Source: Polyangium sp. 15x6
GTDB lineage: Bacteria > Myxococcota_A > Polyangia > Polyangiales > Polyangiaceae
Assembly (NCBI RefSeq): GCF_029960785.1
Contig: NZ_JASBQE010000047.1
Coordinates: 1-64,000 of the forward strand
DNA: 64,000 bases
Direction: 5' to 3'
The position numbers and the translations under genes were made by a program. This document shows, in pieces, positions 1 to 7,960 of this stretch (position 1 is the stretch's first letter; the number at the start of each line of letters is the position of its first letter). Under the pieces are notes generated by a model. That model did not search any database, had not been told where the DNA came from, and worked only from the letters and a program-made list of their open reading frames with translations.

Positions 1-197
1 CGAACAGGCCGTTTCAAGACCAGCCACGACCCTGCCAATCAAGACGGCCGCACTGCCATTTCGATCGGCAACGCGGTCCAACGGGCCCGTTGGAAGAACT
101 GCGCATCGCGCAGTTCTTCCACCCCGAGTCCAGCGCTTGCGCTGGTCCGGGTCGAGGGGCGGATAGCCCCCGCGGGGTCCGGGGCAGAGCCCCGGCG
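1..197. repeat. Composite palindromic element, copy 1 (left end cut by window)
   Basis: The stretch starts inside the core that follows the first large hairpin in other copies. It then has a hairpin with 13-bp arms and an ATC loop (92-120), a short hairpin CCAGCGCTTGCGCTGG, and GC-rich hairpins ending in CCGGGGCAGAGCCCCGG at about 197. The same order occurs in six other places in the window. It fills the space before the LytTR gene at 255; no gene is seen in it. Confidence 0.85.
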
Positions 198-254
198 CAC
201 CGGCCCCCAGCCACGATTCCCGCGGCGGCTTCCGCGGGCTAGCATCACGGCCCG

Positions 255-1058
255 ATGACCGATCTCTCCGGGACTGTCGATACGCTTCGGTTTCGTGTGC
301 TGGTCGTCGAGGACGAGTGGCCTGCGCGTAATTACCTCGTCGAGCTGCTCGAAGGCTCGCGCCTTGCCGAGGTCGTCGGCGCGGTCGCGAGCGTCGGTGA
401 GGCGCGCCAGGCCTTGCAGCCGGCTCCTGCTGGGCTCGAAGTGGACGTCGTCTTCGTCGACATCGCGCTCGAGGGCGACGACGAGACCGGGCTCGACCTC
501 GTGCGGACTTCGACGCGCAACCCGCGCCGGCCGATGTTCGTGCTGGCGACCGCGTTCAAGGACCACGCGATCGAGGCGTTCGACCTCGGCGTCGACGATT
601 ACCTCTTGAAGCCCTTCACCGAGGAGCGCGTCGAGCAGTGCCTCCGGCGCCTCGCTGCCCGACGCCGCCTCGTCGTGCCCCAGAGCCAGAGTCCCCTCCG
701 GATCGTCGCGCGCCGTGGACGAAGCCTCGTGTTCCTCGAACAGAACGAGGTCTGGGCCTTCGAAGCGGCCGACCGGCTCACCTCGGTCCACACGCCCCAC
801 GGCACGTTCGACCTCGACCTCTCCTTGTCCGCCATCGAGGCCTCGTTCGGCCGGGCGCTCACGCGTGTCCACCGCAACTGGCTCGTGAACGCCGCCCATA
901 TCAAGGAGCTCGAACGGGACGGCGGTGAGACCCGCATCTTCGTCGGCGTCGGCATCGGCCCCGAGCGACGCGGCGTGAGCGTCCCCGTCTCGCGCGAGCG
1001 CGCCCAGGCCGTGCGGGAGATGTTGCTCGCCAGCGCCACGGGGCTCCGCCGCATCTGA
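255..1058 (+). CDS. LytTR-family DNA-binding response regulator
   Basis: A 267-residue two-domain response regulator. The receiver domain (about residues 13-130) has the acidic pair ED at 19-20, the phospho-acceptor Asp69 in VFVDIAL, and the conserved Lys119 in YLLKPF. A LytTR DNA-binding domain fills residues about 148-255, with the typical stretch LTRVHRNWLVN. Such regulators are normally phosphorylated by a membrane histidine kinase (often LytS/AlgZ type) and bind DNA through beta strands. No kinase is visible in the window, though it may lie upstream. The ATG start follows a repeat element. About 120 bp separates it from the next gene on the same strand, so it may or may not be linked to the sigma/caspase operon. 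The family call is firm; the target genes are unknown. Confidence 0.93.
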   Translation: MTDLSGTVDTLRFRVLVVEDEWPARNYLVELLEGSRLAEVVGAVASVGEARQALQPAPAGLEVDVVFVDIALEGDDETGLDLVRTSTRNPRRPMFVLATAFKDHAIEAFDLGVDDYLLKPFTEERVEQCLRRLAARRRLVVPQSQSPLRIVARRGRSLVFLEQNEVWAFEAADRLTSVHTPHGTFDLDLSLSAIEASFGRALTRVHRNWLVNAAHIKELERDGGETRIFVGVGIGPERRGVSVPVSRERAQAVREMLLASATGLRRI

Positions 1059-1175
1059 GCACCGGCGCTCGCGCGTCGGACCTCTGGCCGAGTTTTTTTT
1101 CGGTGACCGTGCCATCGCGGCGGCCTCGCGTTCCCAAAGAGGCGACACGGCAACCTCAACGAAGGAGCGCCGCCC

Positions 1176-1952
1176 ATGAACTTGCGTCGTCTTTCTCTTT
1201 TTCCTTTCGCCACCCTCGCCATCGCCTCTCTCCCCGTCGCCGGCTGCGGATCGCAAGTCGACCCGACCTACCAGGGCGAGGCCCTCGCCACCGTGCAGGG
1301 CTCCGTCGTCAACGACGGCAGCTCCGTCTCGGCCGCCGAGGTGGCCCTGATCTGGTCGCTCCCCCAGCAATCCCCGGACGGCCTCTTCGGCACCAGCGCC
1401 GCCGTCAGCGGCCAGTTCCCCGCGGGCTTCACCCTGCCGATCTTCACCCCTCCGCCCGACGGCGCCCTCATCACCGCGGAGGAGACCGGCCAGGACAAGG
1501 TCGGCTTGGCCCTCATCCTCGCCGTCGAGCCGGGCATGAGCGAGGGGTCGATCACGGACTTCGAGCAAGTCGAGGCCAACATGCTCGGCATGAGCGAGGA
1601 CCACGTCCTCGTGTACGTCGACCATGAGCTCGAGCCGAATAGCGTGTGGGAGAGCCTCTTGGGGGGCCGACCCTCGCCCGGCTACCACCTCATGGAGGTC
1701 GTGCGCAAAACCCCCGCGGAGAAGGAGGCGATCCAGGCGTGCTACCAGCAGTACGGCGACGCCATCAACGCCTGTTTCGGTGCGTGCGAACAGGGCGCCA
1801 TGTACGACGCGTGCATCCAGGCGTGCGACGAGCAGAATCCCGAGCCGGACTGCGGCAGCGGGAAGGACACCTTCCGCGAGGCGCCGAACGGGTTCGGCAC
1901 CACCATCACGGTGCACCTCGGCACGCCGACGCAGGGCATCGACTGGTTCTGA
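1176..1952 (+). CDS. Predicted lipoprotein with Cys-rich C-terminal region
   Basis: A 258-residue protein of unknown function. The N-terminus has a signal peptide with lipobox LPVAGC (Cys about 24), predicting a lipid-anchored envelope protein. Residues about 180-235 carry closely spaced Cys pairs (ACYQQYG, ACFGACEQG, ACIQACDEQ) that look like a small disulfide-bonded helical repeat. A strong ribosome-binding site GAAGGAG (1161-1167) precedes the ATG. Only 9 bp separates its stop from the ECF sigma gene, so it is probably the first gene of the sigma/anti-sigma/caspase operon. I do not recognise a family for the central part. Confidence 0.8.
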   Translation: MNLRRLSLFPFATLAIASLPVAGCGSQVDPTYQGEALATVQGSVVNDGSSVSAAEVALIWSLPQQSPDGLFGTSAAVSGQFPAGFTLPIFTPPPDGALITAEETGQDKVGLALILAVEPGMSEGSITDFEQVEANMLGMSEDHVLVYVDHELEPNSVWESLLGGRPSPGYHLMEVVRKTPAEKEAIQACYQQYGDAINACFGACEQGAMYDACIQACDEQNPEPDCGSGKDTFREAPNGFGTTITVHLGTPTQGIDWF

Positions 1953-1961
1953 GCGGACGGC

Positions 1962-2462
1962 ATGCTGGCACGGCAGAGCATCGAGCAGGTCTATCGGACG
2001 CACGGACACTCGGTGCTCCGCCGCGCCGCGCGCCTCCTCGGCAACGAGGCCGACGCGCGCGAAGCGTTGCAGGAGGTCTTCGCCTCGCTCCTCGAGCGCC
2101 CCGATCAGTTCCAGGGGACGAGCTCGCTCACCACGTGGCTCTACAGCGCCACGACGAACCTCTGCCTGAACAAGCTGCGTGATGGCAAGACGCGCTCGCG
2201 GATCCTCAACGAGCGCGTCGCGCCCGCCGGCGGCGAGGCCGTGCCGCCCTCCGCGGAGGCCAGCGCGCTCGTGCGCGACCTGCTCGCCAAGCTGCCCGAG
2301 GACCTCGCGACGGCCGCCGTCTACTACTACCTCGACGACATGACCCACGAGGAGATCGCCGCGGTCATGGGCTGCTCGCGCCGGCATGTCGGCAACCTGC
2401 TCGATCGGCTGAAGACGTGGGCCGCGTCCCACGCGGAGGGTGAACCATGCGACCTGTCCTGA
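1962..2462 (+). CDS. ECF-type RNA polymerase sigma factor
   Basis: At 166 residues this has the size of an extracytoplasmic-function sigma factor. Region 2 lies at about residues 5-75 (QSIEQVYRTHGHSVLRRAAR, then DAREALQEVF) and region 4 at about 105-155, with the helix-turn-helix MTHEEIAAVMGCSRRHVGNL. It should direct RNA polymerase to a small set of promoters, probably including its own operon. The 3' end overlaps the anti-sigma gene by 16 bp, the usual arrangement for a sigma factor and its dedicated inhibitor. The ATG at 1962 lies 9 bp after the lipoprotein stop. Confidence 0.93.
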   Translation: MLARQSIEQVYRTHGHSVLRRAARLLGNEADAREALQEVFASLLERPDQFQGTSSLTTWLYSATTNLCLNKLRDGKTRSRILNERVAPAGGEAVPPSAEASALVRDLLAKLPEDLATAAVYYYLDDMTHEEIAAVMGCSRRHVGNLLDRLKTWAASHAEGEPCDLS

Positions 2463-3199
2463 CGCGATCGCGACCGGAGACCTGCCTCTCCGATCTGCGC
2501 CTCGACCGCCTCGTCGCCGGCGAGCTCGACGCTGCGGCCGGGCGCGATGCGCGCGCCCACCTCGATGGCTGCGCGCGCTGCGCGGCGCGCCTCGCCGAGA
2601 TCGAAGCCGACCGCCGAGCCTTCCTCGCCGATCCGCCCCCGCTCCCGGCCGCGCGCCCGGTGCCCAAGGCGCGGCGCCTCGCTCGCTGGGCCCCGCGGGT
2701 CGCCGTGGCGCTCGCCGCCGCCGCCGCGTTCGCGTTCTGGTTCCGGGCGCGACCCGCCGTCGACGATCCCGAGGAGCCCGGAACGCGCATCAAGGGCCGC
2801 CCCCGCGTCGGCTTCTACGTGAAGCACGGCGCTGCGGTGACGCCCGGCGCGGCCGGCGAGAGCGTCTATCCCGGCGACACCCTCCAGTTCACGTACACGA
2901 TGCAGCGCGACGACGCCTATTTCGCCCTGATCAGCGTCGACGGCGCGCGCAAGGCCAGCGTCTATTACCCCTCCGCGCCGCGGGCCGTGCGCATCACGCG
3001 TGGCAACGACGTGCCGCTCGACCAGAGCACGGTGCTCGACGACGTCCTCGGCGCGGAGACCACGTACGCCCTCTTCTGCGCCGATCCGATCGAGCTCGAA
3101 CCTTTGCGCGTCGCCTTCGAGGCCGCGCCGGACAGCCCGCCGATCCCCGCCGGCTGCGAGGTCGATCGCGTCTCCTTCGTCAAGCGGACCGCTCCATGA
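2447..3199 (+). CDS. Membrane anti-sigma factor, zinc-binding (ZAS) N-terminus, DUF4384-like C-terminus
   Basis: A 250-residue protein. The cytoplasmic N-terminus has HLDGCARC (His38, Cys42, Cys45), the H-x3-C-x2-C motif of zinc-associated anti-sigma domains. One membrane segment lies at about residues 82-99. The rest (about 105-250) should face the periplasm and resembles DUF4384-type domains, with phrases such as GDTLQFTYTMQRDDAYFALISVD split by strands. It most likely holds the ECF factor inactive until a periplasmic signal arrives. It overlaps the sigma gene by 16 bp and the caspase gene by 4 bp (ATGA), so translation of all three is probably coupled. The ZAS call is strong; the DUF4384 link is by resemblance. 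Confidence 0.85.
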   Translation: MRPVLTRSRPETCLSDLRLDRLVAGELDAAAGRDARAHLDGCARCAARLAEIEADRRAFLADPPPLPAARPVPKARRLARWAPRVAVALAAAAAFAFWFRARPAVDDPEEPGTRIKGRPRVGFYVKHGAAVTPGAAGESVYPGDTLQFTYTMQRDDAYFALISVDGARKASVYYPSAPRAVRITRGNDVPLDQSTVLDDVLGAETTYALFCADPIELEPLRVAFEAAPDSPPIPAGCEVDRVSFVKRTAP

Positions 3200-4770
3200 A
3201 GTCACTCTGGATCCTCGGCGTCTTCCTCGCGACCCTGCTCCAGACAACCTTCGCGTGGGCGCGGATCGAGCGCTTCGCCGTGATCATCGGCAACAACGCG
3301 GGCGCCCCGGGCGACGTCGAGCTGCGTTACGCCGAGTCCGACGCGTCGCGGGTTCACGACGTGCTCAAGGACCTCGGCGGCTTCCCCCCGGCGAACATGG
3401 TGCTGCTTCGGGGCGAGGGCGCAGACACCGTCCGCGCCACGTTGATCGCGATGAACGATCGGATCCGCCAGGCGGCGGCGCCGGACGTCCAGATCATCGC
3501 CGTCGTTTATTACTCGGGGCACGCCGACGCGACGGCGCTGCACCTCGGCAAGACCACGCTCGATCTGCCGCAGCTCGAGCAGCTCGTGCGCGGCTCGGCC
3601 GCGAGCTTCCGCATCCTCGTCCTCGACGCTTGCCGCTCCGGCGCGCTCACGCGGGTGAAGGGGGGCAGCCCCGCGGCGCCGGTCGACATCCGCATCGACG
3701 GCCGCCTCGCGGGCGAGGGCGTCGTCTTTCTCACGGCGAGCTCGGCCAACGAGGACGCGCAGGAGTCCGATGCCCTCAAGGGCTCCTTCTTCACGCATTA
3801 CTTCGTCTCCGGCCTGATGGGCGCCGCGGACGACAACGGCGACGGCTTCGTCGAGCTGGAAGAGGCGTACGATCACGCCTACGACAACACCCTGCGCGCC
3901 TCGAGCCGCACGCTCGCCGGCACGCAGCACCCCACCTTCCGCTACGAGCTGCGCGGGCAGGGCAAGGTCCTGCTCACCTCGCTCCCGGCCGGGGCCTCCG
4001 GCCGCGCGACCCTGGCGTTGCCCGCGGGCCGATCGTACCTGCTCTTCGGGGGGAGCAGCGCCGGCCCGGTGGTCGCCGAGGTCTCCGCGCGTGATGTCGC
4101 GCGGAAGATCAGCCTCAAGCCCGGCACCTACTTCGTGCGCGGCCGCGAAACGGACTACCTCCTCGAAGGCTCGATCACGCTGAGCGCCGGCCAGGCGGCC
4201 ACCCTGCGCGACGACATGCTGACCCAGGTCGCCTACGCGCGCCTGGTGCGCAAGGGGCAGGCTCGCGCGGGCGCCGCGCATGGCCCGCAGGCTGGCTACC
4301 GCCTGCGCACGGCGTTCTGGAAGGGCGCGTCGCCTTGCCACGGCTTCTTCGCCGGGTACGCGATCGAGACCGAGCACGTGAGCCTCACGCCGCGTCTCGG
4401 CGCCTGCCGCGGCGGCTTCACCAACGACTTCCTTTCGGCGGACACCGACGAGCTCGACCTCTCGTTGCGCGTGGCGCACGCCTGGGATTTCCCCATCGTG
4501 AGCCTCGACCTCGGCGTCTCCGCGGGGGCGGCGCTCTTGCACGAGTCGTTCGACACGCGGGGCGTCGCGCCTGCCCGCACGAGCTTCGCCGGTCACGTGG
4601 GCGCGGGCCTCGACGCCATGGTGGATCTGCCCGCGGGCTTCTACCTCCTCGGCGAGGTGGCGGCGGAGACGTACTTCTTCCGCCAGCAGGACGCCGTCGA
4701 TCCGAAGGAGAGCGCGATCACCGCTGCGTTCGCGATGCGTCTGCTAGGCGGTGCGGGCAAGCGCTTCTGA
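3196..4770 (+). CDS. Exported caspase-like (clan CD) peptidase with C-terminal beta-barrel-like domain
   Basis: 524 residues from the ATG that overlaps the anti-sigma stop. Residues 1-22 are a signal peptide ending AWA. The caspase-type domain (about 25-235) has the catalytic His109 in YYSGHA and Cys146 in LDACRSG. An EF-hand-like loop DDNGDGFVELEE lies at about 212-223, suggesting calcium binding. Residues about 360-524 are beta-rich with alternating hydrophobic residues and end in Phe, like a small outer-membrane beta-barrel. Family members are Cys peptidases cleaving after basic or acidic residues. Export plus a barrel-like tail would place this one in the envelope rather than the cytoplasm. 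It is the last gene of the sigma/anti-sigma operon and is followed by a 22-bp tandem array. Confidence 0.87.
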   Translation: MKSLWILGVFLATLLQTTFAWARIERFAVIIGNNAGAPGDVELRYAESDASRVHDVLKDLGGFPPANMVLLRGEGADTVRATLIAMNDRIRQAAAPDVQIIAVVYYSGHADATALHLGKTTLDLPQLEQLVRGSAASFRILVLDACRSGALTRVKGGSPAAPVDIRIDGRLAGEGVVFLTASSANEDAQESDALKGSFFTHYFVSGLMGAADDNGDGFVELEEAYDHAYDNTLRASSRTLAGTQHPTFRYELRGQGKVLLTSLPAGASGRATLALPAGRSYLLFGGSSAGPVVAEVSARDVARKISLKPGTYFVRGRETDYLLEGSITLSAGQAATLRDDMLTQVAYARLVRKGQARAGAAHGPQAGYRLRTAFWKGASPCHGFFAGYAIETEHVSLTPRLGACRGGFTNDFLSADTDELDLSLRVAHAWDFPIVSLDLGVSAGAALLHESFDTRGVAPARTSFAGHVGAGLDAMVDLPAGFYLLGEVAAETYFFRQQDAVDPKESAITAAFAMRLLGGAGKRF

Positions 4771-4802
4771 GACCGCGATCACTTCCGCTCTCCCGCGGCA
4801 TC

Positions 4803-4978
4803 GATCGGCCATGCGGGTGAGAATGATCGGCCATGCGGTGGCGAATGATCGGCCATGCGGTGGCGAATGATCGGCCATGCGGTGGCGAATGATCCGCCAT
4901 GCGGGCGGGAAGGATCGGCCGTGCGGGCGGGAAGGATTGGCCGTGCGGTTGGGAAGGATCGGCCATGCGGGCGGGTCT
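4803..4978. repeat. Tandem array of eight exact-length 22-bp units
   Basis: Eight units begin with GATCGGCC or a close variant at 4803, 4825, 4847, 4869, 4891, 4913, 4935 and 4957. The middle units (4825-4890) are identical; outer units carry substitutions, for example GGTGGCGAA to GGCGGGAAG. No spacers occur, so it is not CRISPR. The array fills most of the 218 bp between the caspase stop and the stop of the convergent Cys-rich lipoprotein. Function unknown. Confidence 0.9.
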
Positions 4979-4988
4979 CGACCCTCGA

Positions 4989-5873
4989 TCAGGGCAGACA
5001 GAGCCCCGCCAATTCCTGGCAGGCGTTGCAATCGGCGCCCGGGCAGGGGTCGACCGCGACGCCCTCGCACGTCCCGCCGTTGCAGTCCGCGTCCGAGCTG
5101 CACCCGTCCACCGGGTAACAGCCCTGCGGGAAACCCCCCTGCACAGCGAAGCAGTCGGGGTAGGCCAGCCAGCGACAACCCTGGGCGTTGCCGCACTGGT
5201 TCATGTCCAGCATGGCGCACGCCGAGGTCGGCGTGCACGACGAGGGGCTGGATACCCACACGCCATTTTCGCAGGCAATCTGGGCCGGGCAGCCACTCGC
5301 ATCGAGGTACGCGCAGGTGTCCGACGAGCAGCATGCGTCGCAAGGCGTGCCGTCGACCGGCAGCGTGTCCGGGCAAGTCCGCTGGCAGGCATAGCCAGTT
5401 TCGCTGACGTACCACGTCTCGCCATCACACGACGCCTCGGCGCCGCCCCCGTCGCAGAGCGGATCGGGGTACCAACACCCCGTATAGTTGATGTCGCACG
5501 CGCTGCCATGGACGGGCTTCTCGGCAGGGCAAGGCTCCTCGCAGTCGCACCCGCACCCGGCGGGGTCGTAATAGGTGATGTCCCAGGCCCCGTCCGTGCA
5601 CTCCGCCACGGGGCCGTAGCCGCATTTGTCGGTGTAGCTGCACACCTGGCCCTCGACCGAGCAGAGGCCGAGCGAAAGGCTGAACTCCGGACAGCTCGGC
5701 TCGCACTGCGCGGGATCCTGGCACCCACCCGAGCCCCCGCCGCCGCTGTTCGTCGCCCCCGTGCCGCCGTCGCCCCCGTTTCCACCCGAGACCACCGCGT
5801 TCCCGCAGGCCGTGGTGACGGCAGCCGCGAGGAAGAGGGCTGCGAGGGCTCCGATGCGCTTCGTCAGGTTCAT
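4989..5873 (-). CDS. Cysteine-rich predicted lipoprotein
   Basis: 294 residues from the ATG at 5873, chosen because MNLTKRIGALAALFL starts a normal lipoprotein signal ending TTACG. Longer reading upstream would enter the repeat element. After a Gly/Ser-rich linker, the mature protein has more than 30 Cys spread in short repeats such as CPAEKPVHGSAC, CPDTLPVDGTPC and CSSDADCNGGTC. These look like the disulfide-rich modules (DUF-type, Dickkopf-like) common in surface lipoproteins of Polyangiales. No enzyme motif is visible. It is convergent with the caspase gene across the 22-bp array. A surface role is inferred. Confidence 0.8.
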   Translation of the reverse strand: MNLTKRIGALAALFLAAAVTTACGNAVVSGGNGGDGGTGATNSGGGGSGGCQDPAQCEPSCPEFSLSLGLCSVEGQVCSYTDKCGYGPVAECTDGAWDITYYDPAGCGCDCEEPCPAEKPVHGSACDINYTGCWYPDPLCDGGGAEASCDGETWYVSETGYACQRTCPDTLPVDGTPCDACCSSDTCAYLDASGCPAQIACENGVWVSSPSSCTPTSACAMLDMNQCGNAQGCRWLAYPDCFAVQGGFPQGCYPVDGCSSDADCNGGTCEGVAVDPCPGADCNACQELAGLCLP

Positions 5874-5980
5874 GGTCTTCAAGCTCCTCATCCAAGGCAC
5901 AGCCCGGCGCAGGATGGCGCGTCCGGCGTGCATCCCGGGCGCACGTTGCAACATCAGGGCCGGTATGCTCGGGGGCGTCT

Positions 5981-6284
5981 CGCCGGGGCTCTGCCCCGGG
6001 CCCCGCGGGGGCTATCCGCCCCTCGACCCGGACCAGGGCAAGCCCTGGACCTCAGGGGGAAGAACTGCGCGATGCGCAGTTCTTCCCACAGGCCGGTGGG
6101 ACCGCCCCGCCCGTCGAGACGTCAGCGCTGCTGTCTTGGTTGGCAGGATCGCTCGCCGGTCTTGACTTGGGCCTGTTCGATGAACTGCGCATCGCGCAGT
6201 TCATCGACCCCGGGTCCAGCGCTTGCGCTGGTCCGGGTCCAGGGGTGGACAACCCCTGGTCGGGTCCGGGGTGAAACCCCGGCG
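5981..6284. repeat. Composite palindromic element, copy 2
   Basis: A complete copy in the opposite orientation to copy 3. It begins CCGGGGCTCTGCCCCGG, runs through CCAGGGCAAGCCCTGG and a 13-bp-arm hairpin (6058-6086, loop GAT). Next comes a core of about 90 bp, then a 14-bp-arm hairpin (6178-6206) and arms ending CCGGGGTGAAACCCCGG. It occupies almost all of the 427 bp between the start of the Cys-rich lipoprotein gene and the stop at 6301, ending 17 bp from that stop. No gene is seen there. Confidence 0.88.
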
Positions 6285-6300
6285 CCACGGTTCGTGCTCG

Positions 6301-7608
6301 TCAGCGCTTCTTCGTCGCCCGTGTCTTCGTCGTGCGCGACTTGGTCGTCGTCGCGGGCAGCGCGCGTTTCTTCGTCGTGGCCTTCGTGGGCTTCTTGCGC
6401 GTGCCCTCTTCCGTCGTGCCGGGCTTGGTTGCCCGCTTTGCCGGGGCGCGCTTCTTCGTCGTGGTCCGCGCTGCCGCTGCGCGCGTGGCTGCGGGCGTGC
6501 GCGAGCTCGGGCGGGGCGAGCGCTTCGCCGTGGTGCGCGCTCGCGCTGGCTTTGGCGCTGGCTCCGAGGGCGCTGCCTCCTCCTCGGCGGGCTCCTCGAC
6601 GGGGAGAACTGCGCCGTTGCCGTTCGCGTGATGCGGCGGCTCGGGCGCCTCCGGCGTCGGTGCGACCTTCGTGCGCGGCTGCGCGCGGGCTGGCTCGGCA
6701 GGTGAGGGCGGGGGAGACACGGGGGCGAGCGTCGAGACGAGCGGCGCGCCTGCGTCGGCGAGGAGCGTGTCGACCTCTGCCGCGAAGGCCGTGACGTGCA
6801 TGTCGACGTCGCGCGCGTCCTGCTCCGAGAGCGGCGTGTAGACGACACGCACGCTGCGGCCGTCCGGGATCTCCCACTGCGCCGCGTTGCCCGTACGGCG
6901 CAGCGTGCGCGTGGCCGCGCGATCGATGAGGCGCGTCAGCCGCGCGCGCTCCGAGGGGCTGACCTCGCGCGTGAGCGGTGCCTTGCGTTCGAGCGTCGGC
7001 AGCTCCACCACGCCTTGCTCGACGAGCGCGCAGAGCTCGTCCGCGACGGCCTCTTCCAGCTCGAGGTGCAAGTCCGGATCTGCCGGCGGCTCGGGCACGA
7101 ACACGGCTTCGCGCGCGGCCGCATCGTAACTGTCGAGACGCGCGCCCGCGACCACCCCGGCGCGCTCGAGCGCGATCACGAGCGACTGCGGTCGCGCGCG
7201 TTTGCCCGCGGTGGCGGCGACGTACCCGAGCAGATCGAGCTCGACACGCACGACCGCTTCGTCTTGCGAGGCGCTCGCCTCACGCAATGCGTGGCGGGCC
7301 GCGTCGAGCACTTCGCGCTCGACGACGCTGCGATCTGCGAAGACGTCTTCGAGATGCTCGGAGGCGAGCAGCGCTTGCGCCACACGGCCCGTGAGACGCG
7401 AGAGCGCCTCGCGTGTGGCTGGATCGTCGGCGGCTGCGTCGGGGCGCAGCGCGCGCTCGGCGAGTGGCTCGACATAACCGGACATCGCGTCGTCCACGGC
7501 TCGGACGAGCGCGGCCGTCCCGCCCTTGACGACGAGGATCCGGCCTCGACCTTTGAGGCCCTCGACGATGCGGGAAGCGAGCCTCCGCGAGAGGTTCAGC
7601 GCGTTCAC
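6301..7608 (-). CDS. Protein with histone-H1-like basic C-terminal tail, unknown N-terminal domain
   Basis: 435 residues, GTG start. Residues 1-280 are mostly helical with no motif I can name; the first 50 residues faintly resemble small helical DUF507 proteins. A Pro-rich hinge (about 285-330) leads to a tail of about 100 residues made of Lys/Arg/Ala/Thr/Ser repeats (AAARTTTKKRAPAKRATKPG and similar). Such tails in myxobacterial and other bacterial proteins bind DNA without sequence preference. The protein is therefore probably nucleoid-associated, but this rests on composition only. It is a stand-alone gene; 135 bp separates it from the next gene upstream. Confidence 0.78.
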   Translation of the reverse strand: MNALNLSRRLASRIVEGLKGRGRILVVKGGTAALVRAVDDAMSGYVEPLAERALRPDAAADDPATREALSRLTGRVAQALLASEHLEDVFADRSVVEREVLDAARHALREASASQDEAVVRVELDLLGYVAATAGKRARPQSLVIALERAGVVAGARLDSYDAAAREAVFVPEPPADPDLHLELEEAVADELCALVEQGVVELPTLERKAPLTREVSPSERARLTRLIDRAATRTLRRTGNAAQWEIPDGRSVRVVYTPLSEQDARDVDMHVTAFAAEVDTLLADAGAPLVSTLAPVSPPPSPAEPARAQPRTKVAPTPEAPEPPHHANGNGAVLPVEEPAEEEAAPSEPAPKPARARTTAKRSPRPSSRTPAATRAAAARTTTKKRAPAKRATKPGTTEEGTRKKPTKATTKKRALPATTTKSRTTKTRATKKR

Positions 7609-7743
7609 GAAGCGTGAAGCTTACACGCTTTGGTGCGCGTGGGCCGCCGATTCGGCCGCGCAGCATGCGTGCAAAAAGATGGCGGCGATACGAGGGGAGG
7701 GGACGAGACGAACGTCCGCGCAGAGCGGCGGACGTCCGAGGCG

Positions 7744-7956
7744 CTAGTCGGCCTCGACGATCTTGACGACGACGTCGCCGACGCGAGCGGGCACGCGGGC
7801 CTTCGCCTCGGCGAGCGTTCCGGGGCGAACGCTCACGCGCACGACGAACCCGATGCCGTCTTCGCGCTCGACGCCGACGCCGGCGCAGAAGGGTTCTGCG
7901 CCAATCTCGTTCTTCAGTTGTTCCTTCGCGCGGCGCGCGGAGCCGACGTCACTCAT
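7744..7956 (-). CDS. Small conserved-looking protein of unknown function
   Basis: 70 residues with no signal peptide or membrane segment. The sequence has a helical N-terminus and a beta-rich C-terminus (GIGFVVRVSVRPG, DVVVKIVEAD). This pattern resembles the short domain before some Nal1-type trypsin-like proteases, with no protease attached. The ATG lies 4 bp after the stop of the FxLYD gene, so the two are probably cotranscribed. The start and coding nature are plausible from spacing and codon use, but function is unknown. Confidence 0.62.
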   Translation of the reverse strand: MSDVGSARRAKEQLKNEIGAEPFCAGVGVEREDGIGFVVRVSVRPGTLAEAKARVPARVGDVVVKIVEAD

Positions 7957-7960
7957 GAGA

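Noticed and set aside
92-120. Classical intrinsic terminator
   Set aside because: The stems are strong but no T-run follows on either strand in any copy; only a possible termination role is kept as a hypothesis.
39-2432. - strand frame of almost 800 codons across the LytTR, lipoprotein and sigma genes
   Set aside because: It covers three well-supported genes antisense and has shadow-type composition.
4803-4978. CRISPR array
   Set aside because: The units are directly adjacent without spacers, and no cas gene is present. The same applies to the array at 29774-30130.
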